Shown piece by piece: positions 35,888 through 44,115 of a stretch of 64,000 nt of DNA. A program made the translations under genes and the position numbers. The stretch comes from Spirochaetales bacterium. Lineage in GTDB: Bacteria; Spirochaetota; Spirochaetia; SZUA-6; JAFGRV01. Numbering within the stretch: position 1 is the first letter of the stretch; every line of letters begins with the position of its first letter. The DNA lies in contig JAFGHO010000064.1 in assembly GCA_016930085.1 (NCBI GenBank), positions 54,672 to 118,671 of the forward strand, read 5' to 3'. The notes beneath the pieces are model-generated. The model did no database searches. It was given only the letters and a program-made list of their open reading frames with translations, and was not told the origin of the DNA.

Positions 35888-36901
35888 CTAAAACTCAGAC
35901 CTCATTTCCAGATTCACGGTAACATTATTGGTCGAAAGGTCGAAGGTCGAGTAGGGAAAGAGGATGTAGTCGCCGAAGACGAGTTCAAAGCCGAAAGTTA
36001 GGACCATCGATATTTCATAGAGGAATATTTCGCCTTCCGGCGATGTCGTGGAATCGACAATCGTATCCCCGATCGAGTCCTCGATTTCCGCATAAAAATC
36101 ACTCATGCCGCCGTGATACGATGCCCACTGGAAATAGGGAGACAGTTTCACGAACGGTACGAAGATCCCGAATTTTTTCGAAAGATTCAAGTCAACCCCG
36201 ACGGTATTGAGCATGTTGTCGAGGAAAAGCGTTCCCGAAAGCCTGAGAATATCGCCTTCCATGTCCTGTTCGAACTCGGGCACCGGAATATTGATATGGA
36301 AGTAGGAAAAGGTATAGCCGAGACCTAAGGATATGGCGGGAAACCATCCGGCGTCTTTTAATAGCACCTTTCGGAGGCGGATGCCCGCGTTGAGGCTGCT
36401 CGCCTCGAGGCCCCCGTATGCCGCGAGGTCGGCGATCCAGTCCGTGAGAATACCCGGCAGGATCGAGAAAAGGATCGTCATTTCCGTATCGAAGAAGAAG
36501 GGGAAACCGGCCGCGAGGCGGAAATTGGGAAAAAGAAAGAATGTCTGGAAAAAATCATAGCCGTCACCGACAAAATCGGGGGCGTCTTCCATGATCGTGC
36601 TCACGAAATAATTGACATCCAGGAGGTCGAAAGCCGAGTTTTCCTCGTTTACGAATTTGAAAATACCATTGGTGAGGTTTGCCCCAAGCGAAGCGCCGAA
36701 ATAAAAAGTATCGTCGTCGTCAAAATCGGCATTACCGATACCGCACCCGGAAAGTTCGTTCTGAAACATAGGGATGAGTGTTTCTTTTCCGAATTCGTAA
36801 AAAAAATTGGAAAGATCGTCGATCACCGGCTCCAGCGTCTGTGAAAAAAGGGCGGAGACGAAAAGCAAAAACACGATGACAAAGCACACACTTTTTTTCA
36901 T
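35888..36901 (-). CDS. Putative outer-membrane beta-barrel protein
   Basis: 337 residues with a signal peptide (about 1-20, FSQT) and amphipathic strands such as TFYFGASLGANLTNG, LSLGLGYTFSYFHIN and FLDNMLNTVGVDLNLSKKFGIFVP. It ends in VTVNLEMRSEF with a terminal Phe typical of BamA-inserted barrels. An acidic DDDD run sits at residues about 60-64. GGAGGAAGCATCC precedes the ATG, a good ribosome-binding site. The family is not recognised. Convergent with the previous gene, divergent from the next. Confidence 0.7.
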   Translation of the reverse strand: MKKSVCFVIVFLLFVSALFSQTLEPVIDDLSNFFYEFGKETLIPMFQNELSGCGIGNADFDDDDTFYFGASLGANLTNGIFKFVNEENSAFDLLDVNYFVSTIMEDAPDFVGDGYDFFQTFFLFPNFRLAAGFPFFFDTEMTILFSILPGILTDWIADLAAYGGLEASSLNAGIRLRKVLLKDAGWFPAISLGLGYTFSYFHINIPVPEFEQDMEGDILRLSGTLFLDNMLNTVGVDLNLSKKFGIFVPFVKLSPYFQWASYHGGMSDFYAEIEDSIGDTIVDSTTSPEGEIFLYEISMVLTFGFELVFGDYILFPYSTFDLSTNNVTVNLEMRSEF

Positions 36902-36991
36902 TGGATGCTTCCTCCTGTTTCGAAGAATGCCTGCACCTATAAGCCTACACCAAATTACAATAAAGTTCCAGCATGTTCGCGATAATTTTTA

Positions 36992-37020
36992 TTGACAGAA
37001 CGGCCTCTTCGTTTTACTTT
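36992..37020 (+). promoter_or_regulatory. Candidate promoter of the CIA30-like lipoprotein gene
   Basis: A perfect TTGACA, a 17-base spacer and TACTTT. Transcription would start near 37027, 30 bases before the ATG at 37057. Confidence 0.5.
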
Positions 37021-37056
37021 TTCAGGCATGGAAAACTATAAAAAAAGGGGCAAAAG

Positions 37057-37683
37057 ATGAAGAATATAAACATCGGACATCATTGTATCGCGCTTTTATC
37101 AGTAATTTTTCTCGTATTTTCGTGTGTGACGGTAAAGGAGGAACCGGCACCTGAACCGGAGAAGAAGGCGAAGGAATCCTCAGACCTCGTCGTGTCAGAG
37201 GATAACACTTCTCTTTCGTTTGAACGCTGTTTCTATTATGACGACAGGGCGGACGGTGGTGCTTCCCTCGTTATCAATGAAGAATGCGACAAGGGAAGGC
37301 TTGTACTCGAGGGCGTTGTCACGACGGATCTGGCATGGGGCTTCATCGGTTGCGGAATCGATCTGGATGATGAAGGAAAAAAGCGGCTTTCGGAAGGCTC
37401 TGGTATACGTTTCATGGTGAGGGGGGACAACAAGGAGTATCGTCTCAGACTGCCCGTAAAAAGCGTGAAGGATTATAATTACCACGGATATGTGTTCAGG
37501 GCGCCTGCTGAAGAAACCGCGGTCAGCGTATTGTATTCCGATTTGAAGCAGGAGGATTGGGGTCATGCGGTCGGGTTTGACCCTGACGGGATATTCCAGA
37601 TCTCGTTTCAGACCGTGGGCCAGCCGCACGATCATGTGTATATGGAAGTGACCGGGCTCGAGGTGATCACGGCGCAGGAATAG
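37057..37683 (+). CDS. Lipoprotein with CIA30/carbohydrate-binding-like domain
   Basis: 208 residues. The signal sequence ends in VFSC, a lipobox. A linker rich in Glu, Pro and Lys (about 25-45) is followed by a beta-sandwich resembling the CIA30/galactose-binding-like fold: GASLVIN, WGFIGCGIDLDDEGK, GIRFMVRGDNKEYRLRLPV, YNYHGYVF and IFQISFQTV. Such domains in secreted bacterial proteins usually bind carbohydrate; that role is inferred. GGGG lies 6 bases before the ATG. It is monocistronic or co-transcribed with the methyltransferase 32 bases downstream. Confidence 0.7.
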   Translation: MKNINIGHHCIALLSVIFLVFSCVTVKEEPAPEPEKKAKESSDLVVSEDNTSLSFERCFYYDDRADGGASLVINEECDKGRLVLEGVVTTDLAWGFIGCGIDLDDEGKKRLSEGSGIRFMVRGDNKEYRLRLPVKSVKDYNYHGYVFRAPAEETAVSVLYSDLKQEDWGHAVGFDPDGIFQISFQTVGQPHDHVYMEVTGLEVITAQE

Positions 37684-37715
37684 AAAATGCAGGGACGTAG
37701 GCGGACCGGAAATAG

Positions 37716-38498
37716 ATGCGTAAAATGAATGAAGAGGAATATATCACGCTCTTCTCCCGCCTGCCCGACCGCGAACTGCAAAAAGAGAGGATCATCGTCG
37801 GGGAAGGAAGGCTTGTGGCGGAACGGATGCTCGATTGCGGCCTCGAGATGATCTGTCTCCTCACGACGGATAGTCTCGCCGGACATTTCACGCGCCGCGC
37901 GGGTTCCCGCTGTCCGGTGATTGTGCGGCCGCATCCGGAGATCGCATCGATAGCGGGATACCCCTTTCACCGGGGGGTGCTGGCTGCGGCCGTAAGGCCG
38001 GCCCATCCGGTATTGGGTGAATATATCAAAAAGAATCCCGGCGTTCGGAAACTCATCATCTGTTCCCGGCTTTCCGAGACCTGGAATCTCGGTAGTATCG
38101 CACGGAGTGCCGCGGCATTCGGATTCGACTCCCTCGTACTCGGCGTGGGGAGTTGCGATCCTTTTTCCAGAAAGGCCCTGCGGGTATCGATGGGGGCGGT
38201 TCTTTCTCTTTCCATGATTTCCATCGGAGAAGCAGCCGAATGCGGATCGCTTCGCGGGATGGGGATTCACCTGTACGCCGCGGGCACGTCCAGGGCTGCC
38301 CGGCCGCTTTTTGACAGCGTTCCCCGATCGCCTTATGCCCTTGTTTTCGGCAACGAATACGAGGGACTTCATGCGTCATGGATCGGGTGCTGTGAGGAGG
38401 AATTGACGATTCCCGTATCGGGGGAGGTGGATTCGCTAAATGTGGGAGTCGCAGCCGGTATCTTTCTTGCCTATTTTGATCACAACGCAGGCCGCTGA
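37716..38498 (+). CDS. SpoU/TrmH-family RNA 2'-O-methyltransferase
   Basis: 260 residues. The N-terminal substrate-binding domain (residues 1-105) precedes a SPOUT knot domain with the three class motifs: SETWNLGSIARSAAAFGFD (motif 1, with Asn and catalytic Arg), ALVFGNEYEGL (motif 2) and IPVSGEVDSLNVGVAAGIFLA (motif 3). It methylates ribose 2'-OH of rRNA or tRNA using S-adenosylmethionine; the target is not deducible. Motif 2 has NEYEGL where NExxGL is expected, so it is intact. An alternative start 9 bases downstream is possible. Confidence 0.92.
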   Translation: MRKMNEEEYITLFSRLPDRELQKERIIVGEGRLVAERMLDCGLEMICLLTTDSLAGHFTRRAGSRCPVIVRPHPEIASIAGYPFHRGVLAAAVRPAHPVLGEYIKKNPGVRKLIICSRLSETWNLGSIARSAAAFGFDSLVLGVGSCDPFSRKALRVSMGAVLSLSMISIGEAAECGSLRGMGIHLYAAGTSRAARPLFDSVPRSPYALVFGNEYEGLHASWIGCCEEELTIPVSGEVDSLNVGVAAGIFLAYFDHNAGR

Positions 38499-39283
38499 AT
38501 CATATCCGTGAAATTCCCGGAAATCCGTTCGGCAAGCTTTTCGAGCGGTATATTTCTCAATCGGGCCATGAAGCGGTAAGTATGTTCCACGTTTTCCGGC
38601 CTGTTCTTCCTGCCGCGGAGGGGGACCGGCGTGAGAAAGGGCGCGTCCGTCTCGAGGAGAAGACGGTCGAGGGGAACATATGCGGCCGATTCATGCAGAT
38701 CGTGCGCGTTTTTATAGGTAAGATTTCCGGCAAACGAAATCATCATACCGCAGTCGAGGGCATGTTTCGCTTCCCGTTTTCCCCCCTGGAAACAGTGCAT
38801 GATCCCTCGGGCGGGCTCGAGTTCTTTCAGGGCGGACATGGTATCGGCCATCGCGTCCCGGCTATGAATGATGAGGGGAAGGTTGTATTTTTTCGCGCAG
38901 AGTATCTGGTAACGGAAGGAATCTTCCTGCATCGATTTACTCTGCCGCATCCGGTAAAAATCGAGACCGCATTCACCGATCCCGAAGATTAGGCCGGGAT
39001 GCGACCGTAGGGCGCTTTCGACCATTTTTTCGAGTTTTCCGAGTTCACGCTCCCCGGCATGCGAGGAGGGATGCAGCCCGAGGCTGAAGAGAATGCCGCG
39101 TGATTTGTTCCTGACAGCAAAATCATAACTCCACTGAAGGGTTTCTTCGGAAATGGCGATCTGGACCGCGTGGGAAAGACCGGCTTTGAAACAATCGTCG
39201 AGGAGTGCTTCTTCGGTAAGACCGGCGTCTTCGAGGATGAGGTTGAAATGGGCGTGTGTGTCGATGAACGGGCTTTTGTTCAT
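38480..39283 (-). CDS. TatD-family metal-dependent hydrolase/DNase
   Basis: About 267 residues. DTHAHFN (metal ligands) opens the TIM barrel, followed by SLGLHPSS, GECGLDFYR, LPLIIHSRDA, MHCFQGG and LLLETDAPFLTP, the complete TatD ligand set. Members are Mg-dependent 3'-5' nucleases or D-aminoacyl-related hydrolases. ATG at 39283 starts M-N-K-S-P-F-I-D-T-H-A-H and overlaps the TGA of the upstream SDR gene by 4 bases, so translation is coupled; longer starts run into that gene. The 3' end overlaps the convergent methyltransferase by 19 bases. Confidence 0.93.
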   Translation of the reverse strand: MNKSPFIDTHAHFNLILEDAGLTEEALLDDCFKAGLSHAVQIAISEETLQWSYDFAVRNKSRGILFSLGLHPSSHAGERELGKLEKMVESALRSHPGLIFGIGECGLDFYRMRQSKSMQEDSFRYQILCAKKYNLPLIIHSRDAMADTMSALKELEPARGIMHCFQGGKREAKHALDCGMMISFAGNLTYKNAHDLHESAAYVPLDRLLLETDAPFLTPVPLRGRKNRPENVEHTYRFMARLRNIPLEKLAERISGNFTDMIQRPAL

Positions 39284-40218
39284 GCTTTTATTTTTCTCCT
39301 CCAGTACGATAATATCTCGCCCAGTGTGACCGTGATATCCCTCTTTGCCTTCCATCCGGTCGCTTCGTTCAACTTGGCCGAACTTCCGCATTGATACGGA
39401 ATATTGCCCCGTTGATCGTATTCGATCACCTCATAGGGAACGGGGCGGGAGGCTTGCCGTATGAGGGTGAGAAAGAGATCTTCCACCTTGATCGCTTTTC
39501 CCGAACAGACATTGTAAATTTCCCCCGGGATTCCCGATTTCATGAGGGCGATATAGGCATCGACAACGTCACGGGTATCGAGGTAGTCCCTGTATGAGTG
39601 GAGGGGACCGATAGAGAGTTTTTCTTTCAACCCGGCTTCCACTTCGGCGATCTGGGAGGCGATGCGTGAAACGAACATGTGCGGCTTTTCACCCGGCGCG
39701 GTGTTGTTGAACGCCCGTGACACAATGACCCGAAGCCCGAGGCGACTGAAGAACGAGAGGGCGGAATATTCCTGCATCAGTTTAGAACGGCCGTAGCCGT
39801 TCGCGGGGCAGGAGGATGAGTCTTCGGTAATCGGTGTTTCGCCTTTGTCTCCGTAAACGGCACTCGAAGAGGCGATAAGCACGCGGGCGGAAGAAAGGCC
39901 CGCCATGCAGAGCGAAGCGAGAAGCAGTTCGGTGCCGCGGACATTGACTTCGACGAGTTCGGAATCAGGGCGGTGTCCGACGATCCCCGCGAGGTGGAAG
40001 ACGCAGTTCGGACGGACGGTGCGGATCACTTCTTCCGTAAAAGCCCTGTCGCAGATTGAACCCGTATATCTCCCTTCGCCCGCTGTGTCTTCTATGTCGA
40101 GCAAAGAAAGCCTGCGGTACCCCTTTTCACGAAGAGCCCGGACGAGCCACGTGCCGGCAAGGCCGGATGAACCGGTGATCAGAATGCTGCTTTCGGCGTT
40201 CATGGACTCCGGGTTCAT
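39280..40218 (-). CDS. NAD(P)-dependent sugar epimerase/reductase (SDR)
   Basis: About 312 residues of extended-SDR type: TGSSGLAGTWL (dinucleotide-binding), FHLAGIVGH, the Ser at ASSSAVYG and the Tyr-x-x-x-Lys in YGRSKL. RAFNNTAPGEKPHMFVSRIASQIA and SYRDYLDTRDVVDAY resemble GDP-4-keto-6-deoxy-D-mannose reductases (Rmd), so reduction of a 4-keto nucleotide sugar is the best guess. The start is uncertain: ATG 40218 (10 bases after the upstream stop), GTG 40245 (overlapping) or ATG 40203 are all possible. It lies between a nucleotidyltransferase and TatD in a compact sugar cluster. Confidence 0.85.
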   Translation of the reverse strand: MNPESMNAESSILITGSSGLAGTWLVRALREKGYRRLSLLDIEDTAGEGRYTGSICDRAFTEEVIRTVRPNCVFHLAGIVGHRPDSELVEVNVRGTELLLASLCMAGLSSARVLIASSSAVYGDKGETPITEDSSSCPANGYGRSKLMQEYSALSFFSRLGLRVIVSRAFNNTAPGEKPHMFVSRIASQIAEVEAGLKEKLSIGPLHSYRDYLDTRDVVDAYIALMKSGIPGEIYNVCSGKAIKVEDLFLTLIRQASRPVPYEVIEYDQRGNIPYQCGSSAKLNEATGWKAKRDITVTLGEILSYWRRKIKA

Positions 40219-40228
40219 TGCGTTACCG

Positions 40229-40951
40229 TCATGCGGGATTGACACCGGGCAGGTAGATGTGCCTGTTGGAAAGAAACTCTTCGCTTGCCGTCACGAGGTC
40301 TTCATGCATGCCGATATCGAACCACCTGCCGTCGAACTCGTATGAATAGACCCTGTCCCGCTTTTCCGTCATGTCGTACATGAGCGAGTCGAATCCGAAA
40401 TAGTCGTTGTCGGGGATATAGTCGATAATCGCTTTATTGAAGATATAAATCCCCATGGATACCTTGTTCTCGAGCACGGGCTTTTCACTGAACCGCACAA
40501 TGCGGTGCTCCCCGTCGTTTTCGATAACCCCGAGTTGGAGTTTCGTTTTTTTGACATAGGTCGCTACGGTTGCTTTTGAATTTTGTTTCATATGATAATC
40601 GTAAAGTCCCTTGTAGTCGATGTCGGTAAGAAGGTCGCCGTTCATTACCAGAAAATCGTCTTCGAGGTTGTCCGACATGAGTTTCAGGGGGGCGATTGTC
40701 CCGAGGGGCTTTTCCTCGATCGAACAGGTGACGGACACCCCGTACTTCGAACCGTCTCCCACATAGGCCTTCAGCATGTCCGCCATGTAGCCGAGTGCGA
40801 GAATGATGTCGGTGAAACCGGCTGCGGCGAGTTGTGTGAGAACGATTTCGATAATGGGAACGTCCCCCACGGGAATGAGTGGTTTCGGTATCGATACGGT
40901 ATACGGATAGAGTCGGGTTCCCTTGCCGCCGGCAAGAATGATCGCCTGCAT
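40229..40951 (-). CDS. Sugar-phosphate nucleotidyltransferase
   Basis: 240 residues. LAGGKGTRLYPYT is the nucleotide-binding signature of the GlmU/RmlA/ManC superfamily, followed by PKPLIPVGDVPIIE, LGYMADML, MNGDLL (metal-binding Asp) and FSEKP. GRWFDIGMHEDL matches the C-terminal WxDIGxxxD pattern of mannose-1-phosphate guanylyltransferase-like proteins. It activates a sugar-1-phosphate to an NDP-sugar, probably feeding the two SDR enzymes flanking it. It follows the upstream SDR by 12 bases. Confidence 0.9.
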   Translation of the reverse strand: MQAIILAGGKGTRLYPYTVSIPKPLIPVGDVPIIEIVLTQLAAAGFTDIILALGYMADMLKAYVGDGSKYGVSVTCSIEEKPLGTIAPLKLMSDNLEDDFLVMNGDLLTDIDYKGLYDYHMKQNSKATVATYVKKTKLQLGVIENDGEHRIVRFSEKPVLENKVSMGIYIFNKAIIDYIPDNDYFGFDSLMYDMTEKRDRVYSYEFDGRWFDIGMHEDLVTASEEFLSNRHIYLPGVNPA

Positions 40952-40963
40952 TGTCTACCTCCC

Positions 40964-41956
40964 TTATATGTTATAGATATCCGTTTTATAGAGTTCGGGG
41001 TGAGCGCGTACGAATTCTATTGTCTCGGCAAGACCGTCTTCGAGACGTGTTGCCGGCCGCCACCCCGTCAATTCCGCTGCCTTGCCGTTGTCGCAAAGTA
41101 GTTGCATGACCTCCGATTTCTCGGGACGTACGCGTTTTCCGTCGGATACGATCCGTTTTTTTCCGCCCATGATACGGATGATTGTATCGGCGAGGTCCCC
41201 GATCGACACCGCCTTGCCGGTCCCGATATTGGTGACCCTGCCGACGGTTTCTTCGGATCGTGCGATTGCGATAAAACCTGAAACCGTATCCTTGACATAA
41301 GTAAAATCCCTGACCGGATCCAGTGAACCGAGTTTGATGTCGTCACCGGCAAGGGCCTGGGAAATGATCGTCGGAATGACGGCCCGCGCCGATTGCCTCG
41401 GACCGTATGTATTGAAAGGACGGATCGTTGAGACCGGCAGATTGAACGAGAGGTGAAAGGCCTCGGCGATTTTGTCCGCGCCGATTTTCGAGGCGGAATA
41501 AGGTGACTGGCCCTGCAGCGGATGTTTTTCATCGATCGGGGTGTAGATCGCCGTTCCGTACGTTTCGGATGTGGAGGTGTGGACGATTTTTTCAACCCCC
41601 CGCTTCCTGCAGGCTTCCATGATGTTCAGTGTCCCGGAGATGTTCGTTTCCACATAACATCTTGGAGCGATATAGGAATAGGGAATCGCGATGAGGGCGG
41701 CAAGATGAAAGACGATATCGCATCCGGATACGGCCTTTTCCACAAAAAAAGGATCGCTGATGTCGCCGGTGATGATTTCAAGGGATCTGAAAATATCCGG
41801 GTCGAGAAGTTCGAGGTTTCCAAATGAGTTTCTCGAATTATAATGAACGAAAGCCCTGACTTTCGCGCCGCTTGCGACGAGTTCCTCCGCAAGATGGGAG
41901 CCGATAAAGCCCGACGAACCGGTAACAAGAACTTTTTTGTTTTTTATGTCTGTCAT
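40964..41956 (-). CDS. NAD(P)-dependent sugar dehydratase/epimerase (SDR, GDP-mannose dehydratase-like)
   Basis: About 330 residues with TGSSGFIGSHLAEEL, FHLAALIAIPYSY, HTSTSETYG and Tyr-x-x-x-Lys in YSASKIGADK. RPFNTYGPRQSARAVIPTI and RDFTYVKDTVSGFIAI are the extended-SDR nucleotide-sugar features. The TSETYG/YSASK combination and AEAFHLSFNLPV are typical of GDP-mannose 4,6-dehydratase and UDP-sugar 4,6-dehydratase relatives. ATG 41956 (M-T-D-I-K) is preferred; a TTG 21 bases upstream starts inside the GGAGG. First gene of the three-gene sugar run 41956-39280. Confidence 0.88.
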   Translation of the reverse strand: MTDIKNKKVLVTGSSGFIGSHLAEELVASGAKVRAFVHYNSRNSFGNLELLDPDIFRSLEIITGDISDPFFVEKAVSGCDIVFHLAALIAIPYSYIAPRCYVETNISGTLNIMEACRKRGVEKIVHTSTSETYGTAIYTPIDEKHPLQGQSPYSASKIGADKIAEAFHLSFNLPVSTIRPFNTYGPRQSARAVIPTIISQALAGDDIKLGSLDPVRDFTYVKDTVSGFIAIARSEETVGRVTNIGTGKAVSIGDLADTIIRIMGGKKRIVSDGKRVRPEKSEVMQLLCDNGKAAELTGWRPATRLEDGLAETIEFVRAHPELYKTDIYNI

Positions 41957-42039
41957 ATTGATTCCGTTTTCCTCCAATGATCAGGTAGTGAATGTTATAA
42001 GCGGATCACCGTTTCTACGGCGGCCTTTTCATTTCATGA

Positions 42040-42065
42040 CGCGGCCGGCCGGTTTTCCGGCCGCG
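42040..42065. repeat. GC-rich inverted repeat
   Basis: Arms CGCGGCCGG (42040-42048) and CCGGCCGCG (42057-42065) with an 8-base loop form a perfect 9-base stem. It lies in the 288-base gap between the deacetylase gene and the SDR operon, where a termination or processing hairpin would fit, but no U-tract follows on the minus strand. Confidence 0.5.
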
Positions 42066-42244
42066 ATGTCCTGTTTCTTTCCATTATAAGGGCTTTATAT
42101 GAAACTCACAAGAGTATCCGCGACGATTTTGCTTCGGAAGATGCGCGGTTTTTTCACTTTCATCCGGTCGGTTGATCTATCAGTGCGGCGTAACGGGTGA
42201 TTGCTTCACCCCTATAAAACCATGCAATCGGTCTCTTCCACTAA

Positions 42245-43030
42245 TCAGTCTGGATTTTTCACAAATGCATCCAGAAGCGTTTCCCTTTCTCTGTCCCAGT
42301 TCATTTTCCATCGCGCGTATCTGCCGGGGGAATTCGTATTATAGCCCGGATGGGTCATGAGTTCAACATCGCGGTAGCGGGCGGTCCGTGCCGCCTTTTT
42401 TATTATGGACCGATTGATTCTCATCGATGTGTTGAATCCGAAAAACCTCCCCGCCGTCTTAATTCCCATCGTGCGGGCTTTATTACCGATCATCCATGAG
42501 AAAAACCTCATCAGGATAAGAGGGGGTATCTGGAAAGCGTATTTTGCATCGGGTCTTTCATTGACGATACGTACCCGCCCGATCCCGTACTGCTTACAGA
42601 GTGCGAGGACGATATCCGCAATGCCGGGAAGCAGATGGAGGTGCTGGTGGGAATCGCAGTGAGAGAGGGTAAGGCCCGTGTCGAGAATTTTTTTAAGCTG
42701 CGATTCGAGTTCGATCGCGATTTCCTCAAGCCGGATCCGCCCGAACAGATAGCGGATAATAAAATGGCGGTAATCGGGATAAAAACGTTCACGCTTTCCG
42801 ATCAGCGAGTGAATGCGGGAAGGGGGTGAAACCGGCATTTCATCGATCAGTGCAAAGTGAATTCCCGTATCGAGTCCCCGGCGGCGGCGGCAAAACGCGA
42901 CTGCTTCAGGGAGAGCGGTTCCGTTTGCGACAAGCGATACCGAGTTCACCGCTCCCGCTTCGACCGCCTCGATAATACCCCTGTTGATATGGGGCGCGAG
43001 ACCGAAGTCGTCTGCGTTTACGATCAGCAT
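42245..43030 (-). CDS. YdjC/ChbG-family carbohydrate deacetylase (NaxD-like)
   Basis: 261 residues. LIVNADDFGLAP (catalytic and metal-binding Asp pair), THxx-type metal residues in HCDSHQHLHLLPG, and the terminal VELMTHPGYN are the YdjC hallmarks. The family removes acetyl groups from N-acetylated sugars. A glycosyltransferase of the polyprenyl-phosphate type ends 7 bases upstream, the same order as FlmF2-NaxD in Francisella, where a lipid-linked N-acetylhexosamine is deacetylated before transfer to lipid A. ATG 43030 begins the conserved motif; longer starts have low-complexity non-conserved extensions. Confidence 0.88.
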   Translation of the reverse strand: MLIVNADDFGLAPHINRGIIEAVEAGAVNSVSLVANGTALPEAVAFCRRRRGLDTGIHFALIDEMPVSPPSRIHSLIGKRERFYPDYRHFIIRYLFGRIRLEEIAIELESQLKKILDTGLTLSHCDSHQHLHLLPGIADIVLALCKQYGIGRVRIVNERPDAKYAFQIPPLILMRFFSWMIGNKARTMGIKTAGRFFGFNTSMRINRSIIKKAARTARYRDVELMTHPGYNTNSPGRYARWKMNWDRERETLLDAFVKNPD

Positions 43031-43037
43031 GGCGTTC

Positions 43038-43985
43038 TCACTCGAGGTTGATTTTTTCTGCGATATAGAAGACCGGCTTGTGTTTGGTCTGATGATATAT
43101 TTTATTGATATATATCCCGATAATCCCAAGAATAAAGAGAATAAAAAAGAAGTAGATATTGATGAGGAGGACGATCGTGATATAACCCGGCGCGGAGGTA
43201 TGGCCGGTCGCGTACTGGACGATTTCGTAAATGACGAAACCGATGGTAAAGAGAATACAGACAATACTCGCGTAACCGCTCAACTTGAGGGGAAGTTCCG
43301 AAAAATAGAAAATCCCCATGAAGCCGAAGCGCAGACTCTGCCTGAAATCATACTTCGACTCTCCGTGCCGGCGGGCGAGTGCGACATATTCCACATACGC
43401 TTTCTTGTACGAAAGGTTGCTGATGATTCCCCTCAGAAAAAGATCTCTGTCTTCATAGGTAAGGAGGTCGGTGACGGCATTACGCGCGAGCAGTCTGAAA
43501 TCCGCCGTGTTCGGCGTGATGTCCAAAGACGATATTCTGTTTATGAGTGAATAAAAAAAACGTGAAAACATTTTTTTCAAAAAGGAGCGTTTCAACGTAT
43601 CTTTACGTACGGTATTGACGATATCGTAACCTTCCTGCCACTTCCGGTAAAGCTCGGAGATGACCTCGGGGGGGTGCTGGAGATCCGAATCCATTGAAAC
43701 GACTATATCGCCGGTTGCCGCCTTTATCCCCGCGAAACATGAAATCTGATGCCCGACCCTCGTCGAAAGCCGAAGAAATTTGACATCGGGATCCGATGCA
43801 GCCAGCTCCTTGATATTTTCGATTGTGTTATCCGTCGATCCGTCGTCGACAAATATGATCTCTTTGTTCGGTATGGAAAGATGTTTGATAACGTCGGTCA
43901 GTTTTTCATAAAGCATAACGACATTTTTTTCTTCATTAAAGGTGGGGAGAATTATTGAAATTTTATCCGCTTCTCTTGTTTCCAT
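43038..43985 (-). CDS. Glycosyltransferase family 2, polyprenyl-phosphate-type
   Basis: 315 residues. The N-terminal GT-A domain (about 1-225) has ILPTFNEEKNV, FVDDGSTDNT, the metal-binding MDSDLQHPPE and the acceptor-side QEGYDIVNTVR. The segment FYSLINRISSLDI is typical of DPM1/ArnC/FlmF-type enzymes. Two C-terminal membrane spans (about 230-255 and 265-290) anchor it to the membrane. It should transfer a sugar from an NDP-sugar to undecaprenyl phosphate. It is immediately upstream of the YdjC deacetylase. A candidate promoter lies at 44020-44048. Confidence 0.9.
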   Translation of the reverse strand: METREADKISIILPTFNEEKNVVMLYEKLTDVIKHLSIPNKEIIFVDDGSTDNTIENIKELAASDPDVKFLRLSTRVGHQISCFAGIKAATGDIVVSMDSDLQHPPEVISELYRKWQEGYDIVNTVRKDTLKRSFLKKMFSRFFYSLINRISSLDITPNTADFRLLARNAVTDLLTYEDRDLFLRGIISNLSYKKAYVEYVALARRHGESKYDFRQSLRFGFMGIFYFSELPLKLSGYASIVCILFTIGFVIYEIVQYATGHTSAPGYITIVLLINIYFFFILFILGIIGIYINKIYHQTKHKPVFYIAEKINLE

Positions 43986-44019
43986 TTGTCCGAAACCCTG
44001 TTTACTGTGGTCGTATCTC

Positions 44020-44048
44020 TATATATCAGATTTCATCCAAAGAGTAAA
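44020..44048 (-). promoter_or_regulatory. Candidate promoter of the GT2-deacetylase pair
   Basis: On the minus strand, TTTACT, a 17-base spacer and TATATA. The leader to the ATG at 43985 would be about 28 bases. Confidence 0.35.
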
Positions 44049-44115
44049 GTCATTAATGGTGATTCGTCAACAACCCGATACCGCACGATTATATCGACGA
44101 TGAGGGGCTGAATTC

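Noticed and set aside
42245..43264. A longer deacetylase starting at 43264
   Set aside because: The extra 78 residues are Ser-rich, not conserved and overlap the glycosyltransferase gene; the family motif begins at the ATG at 43030.
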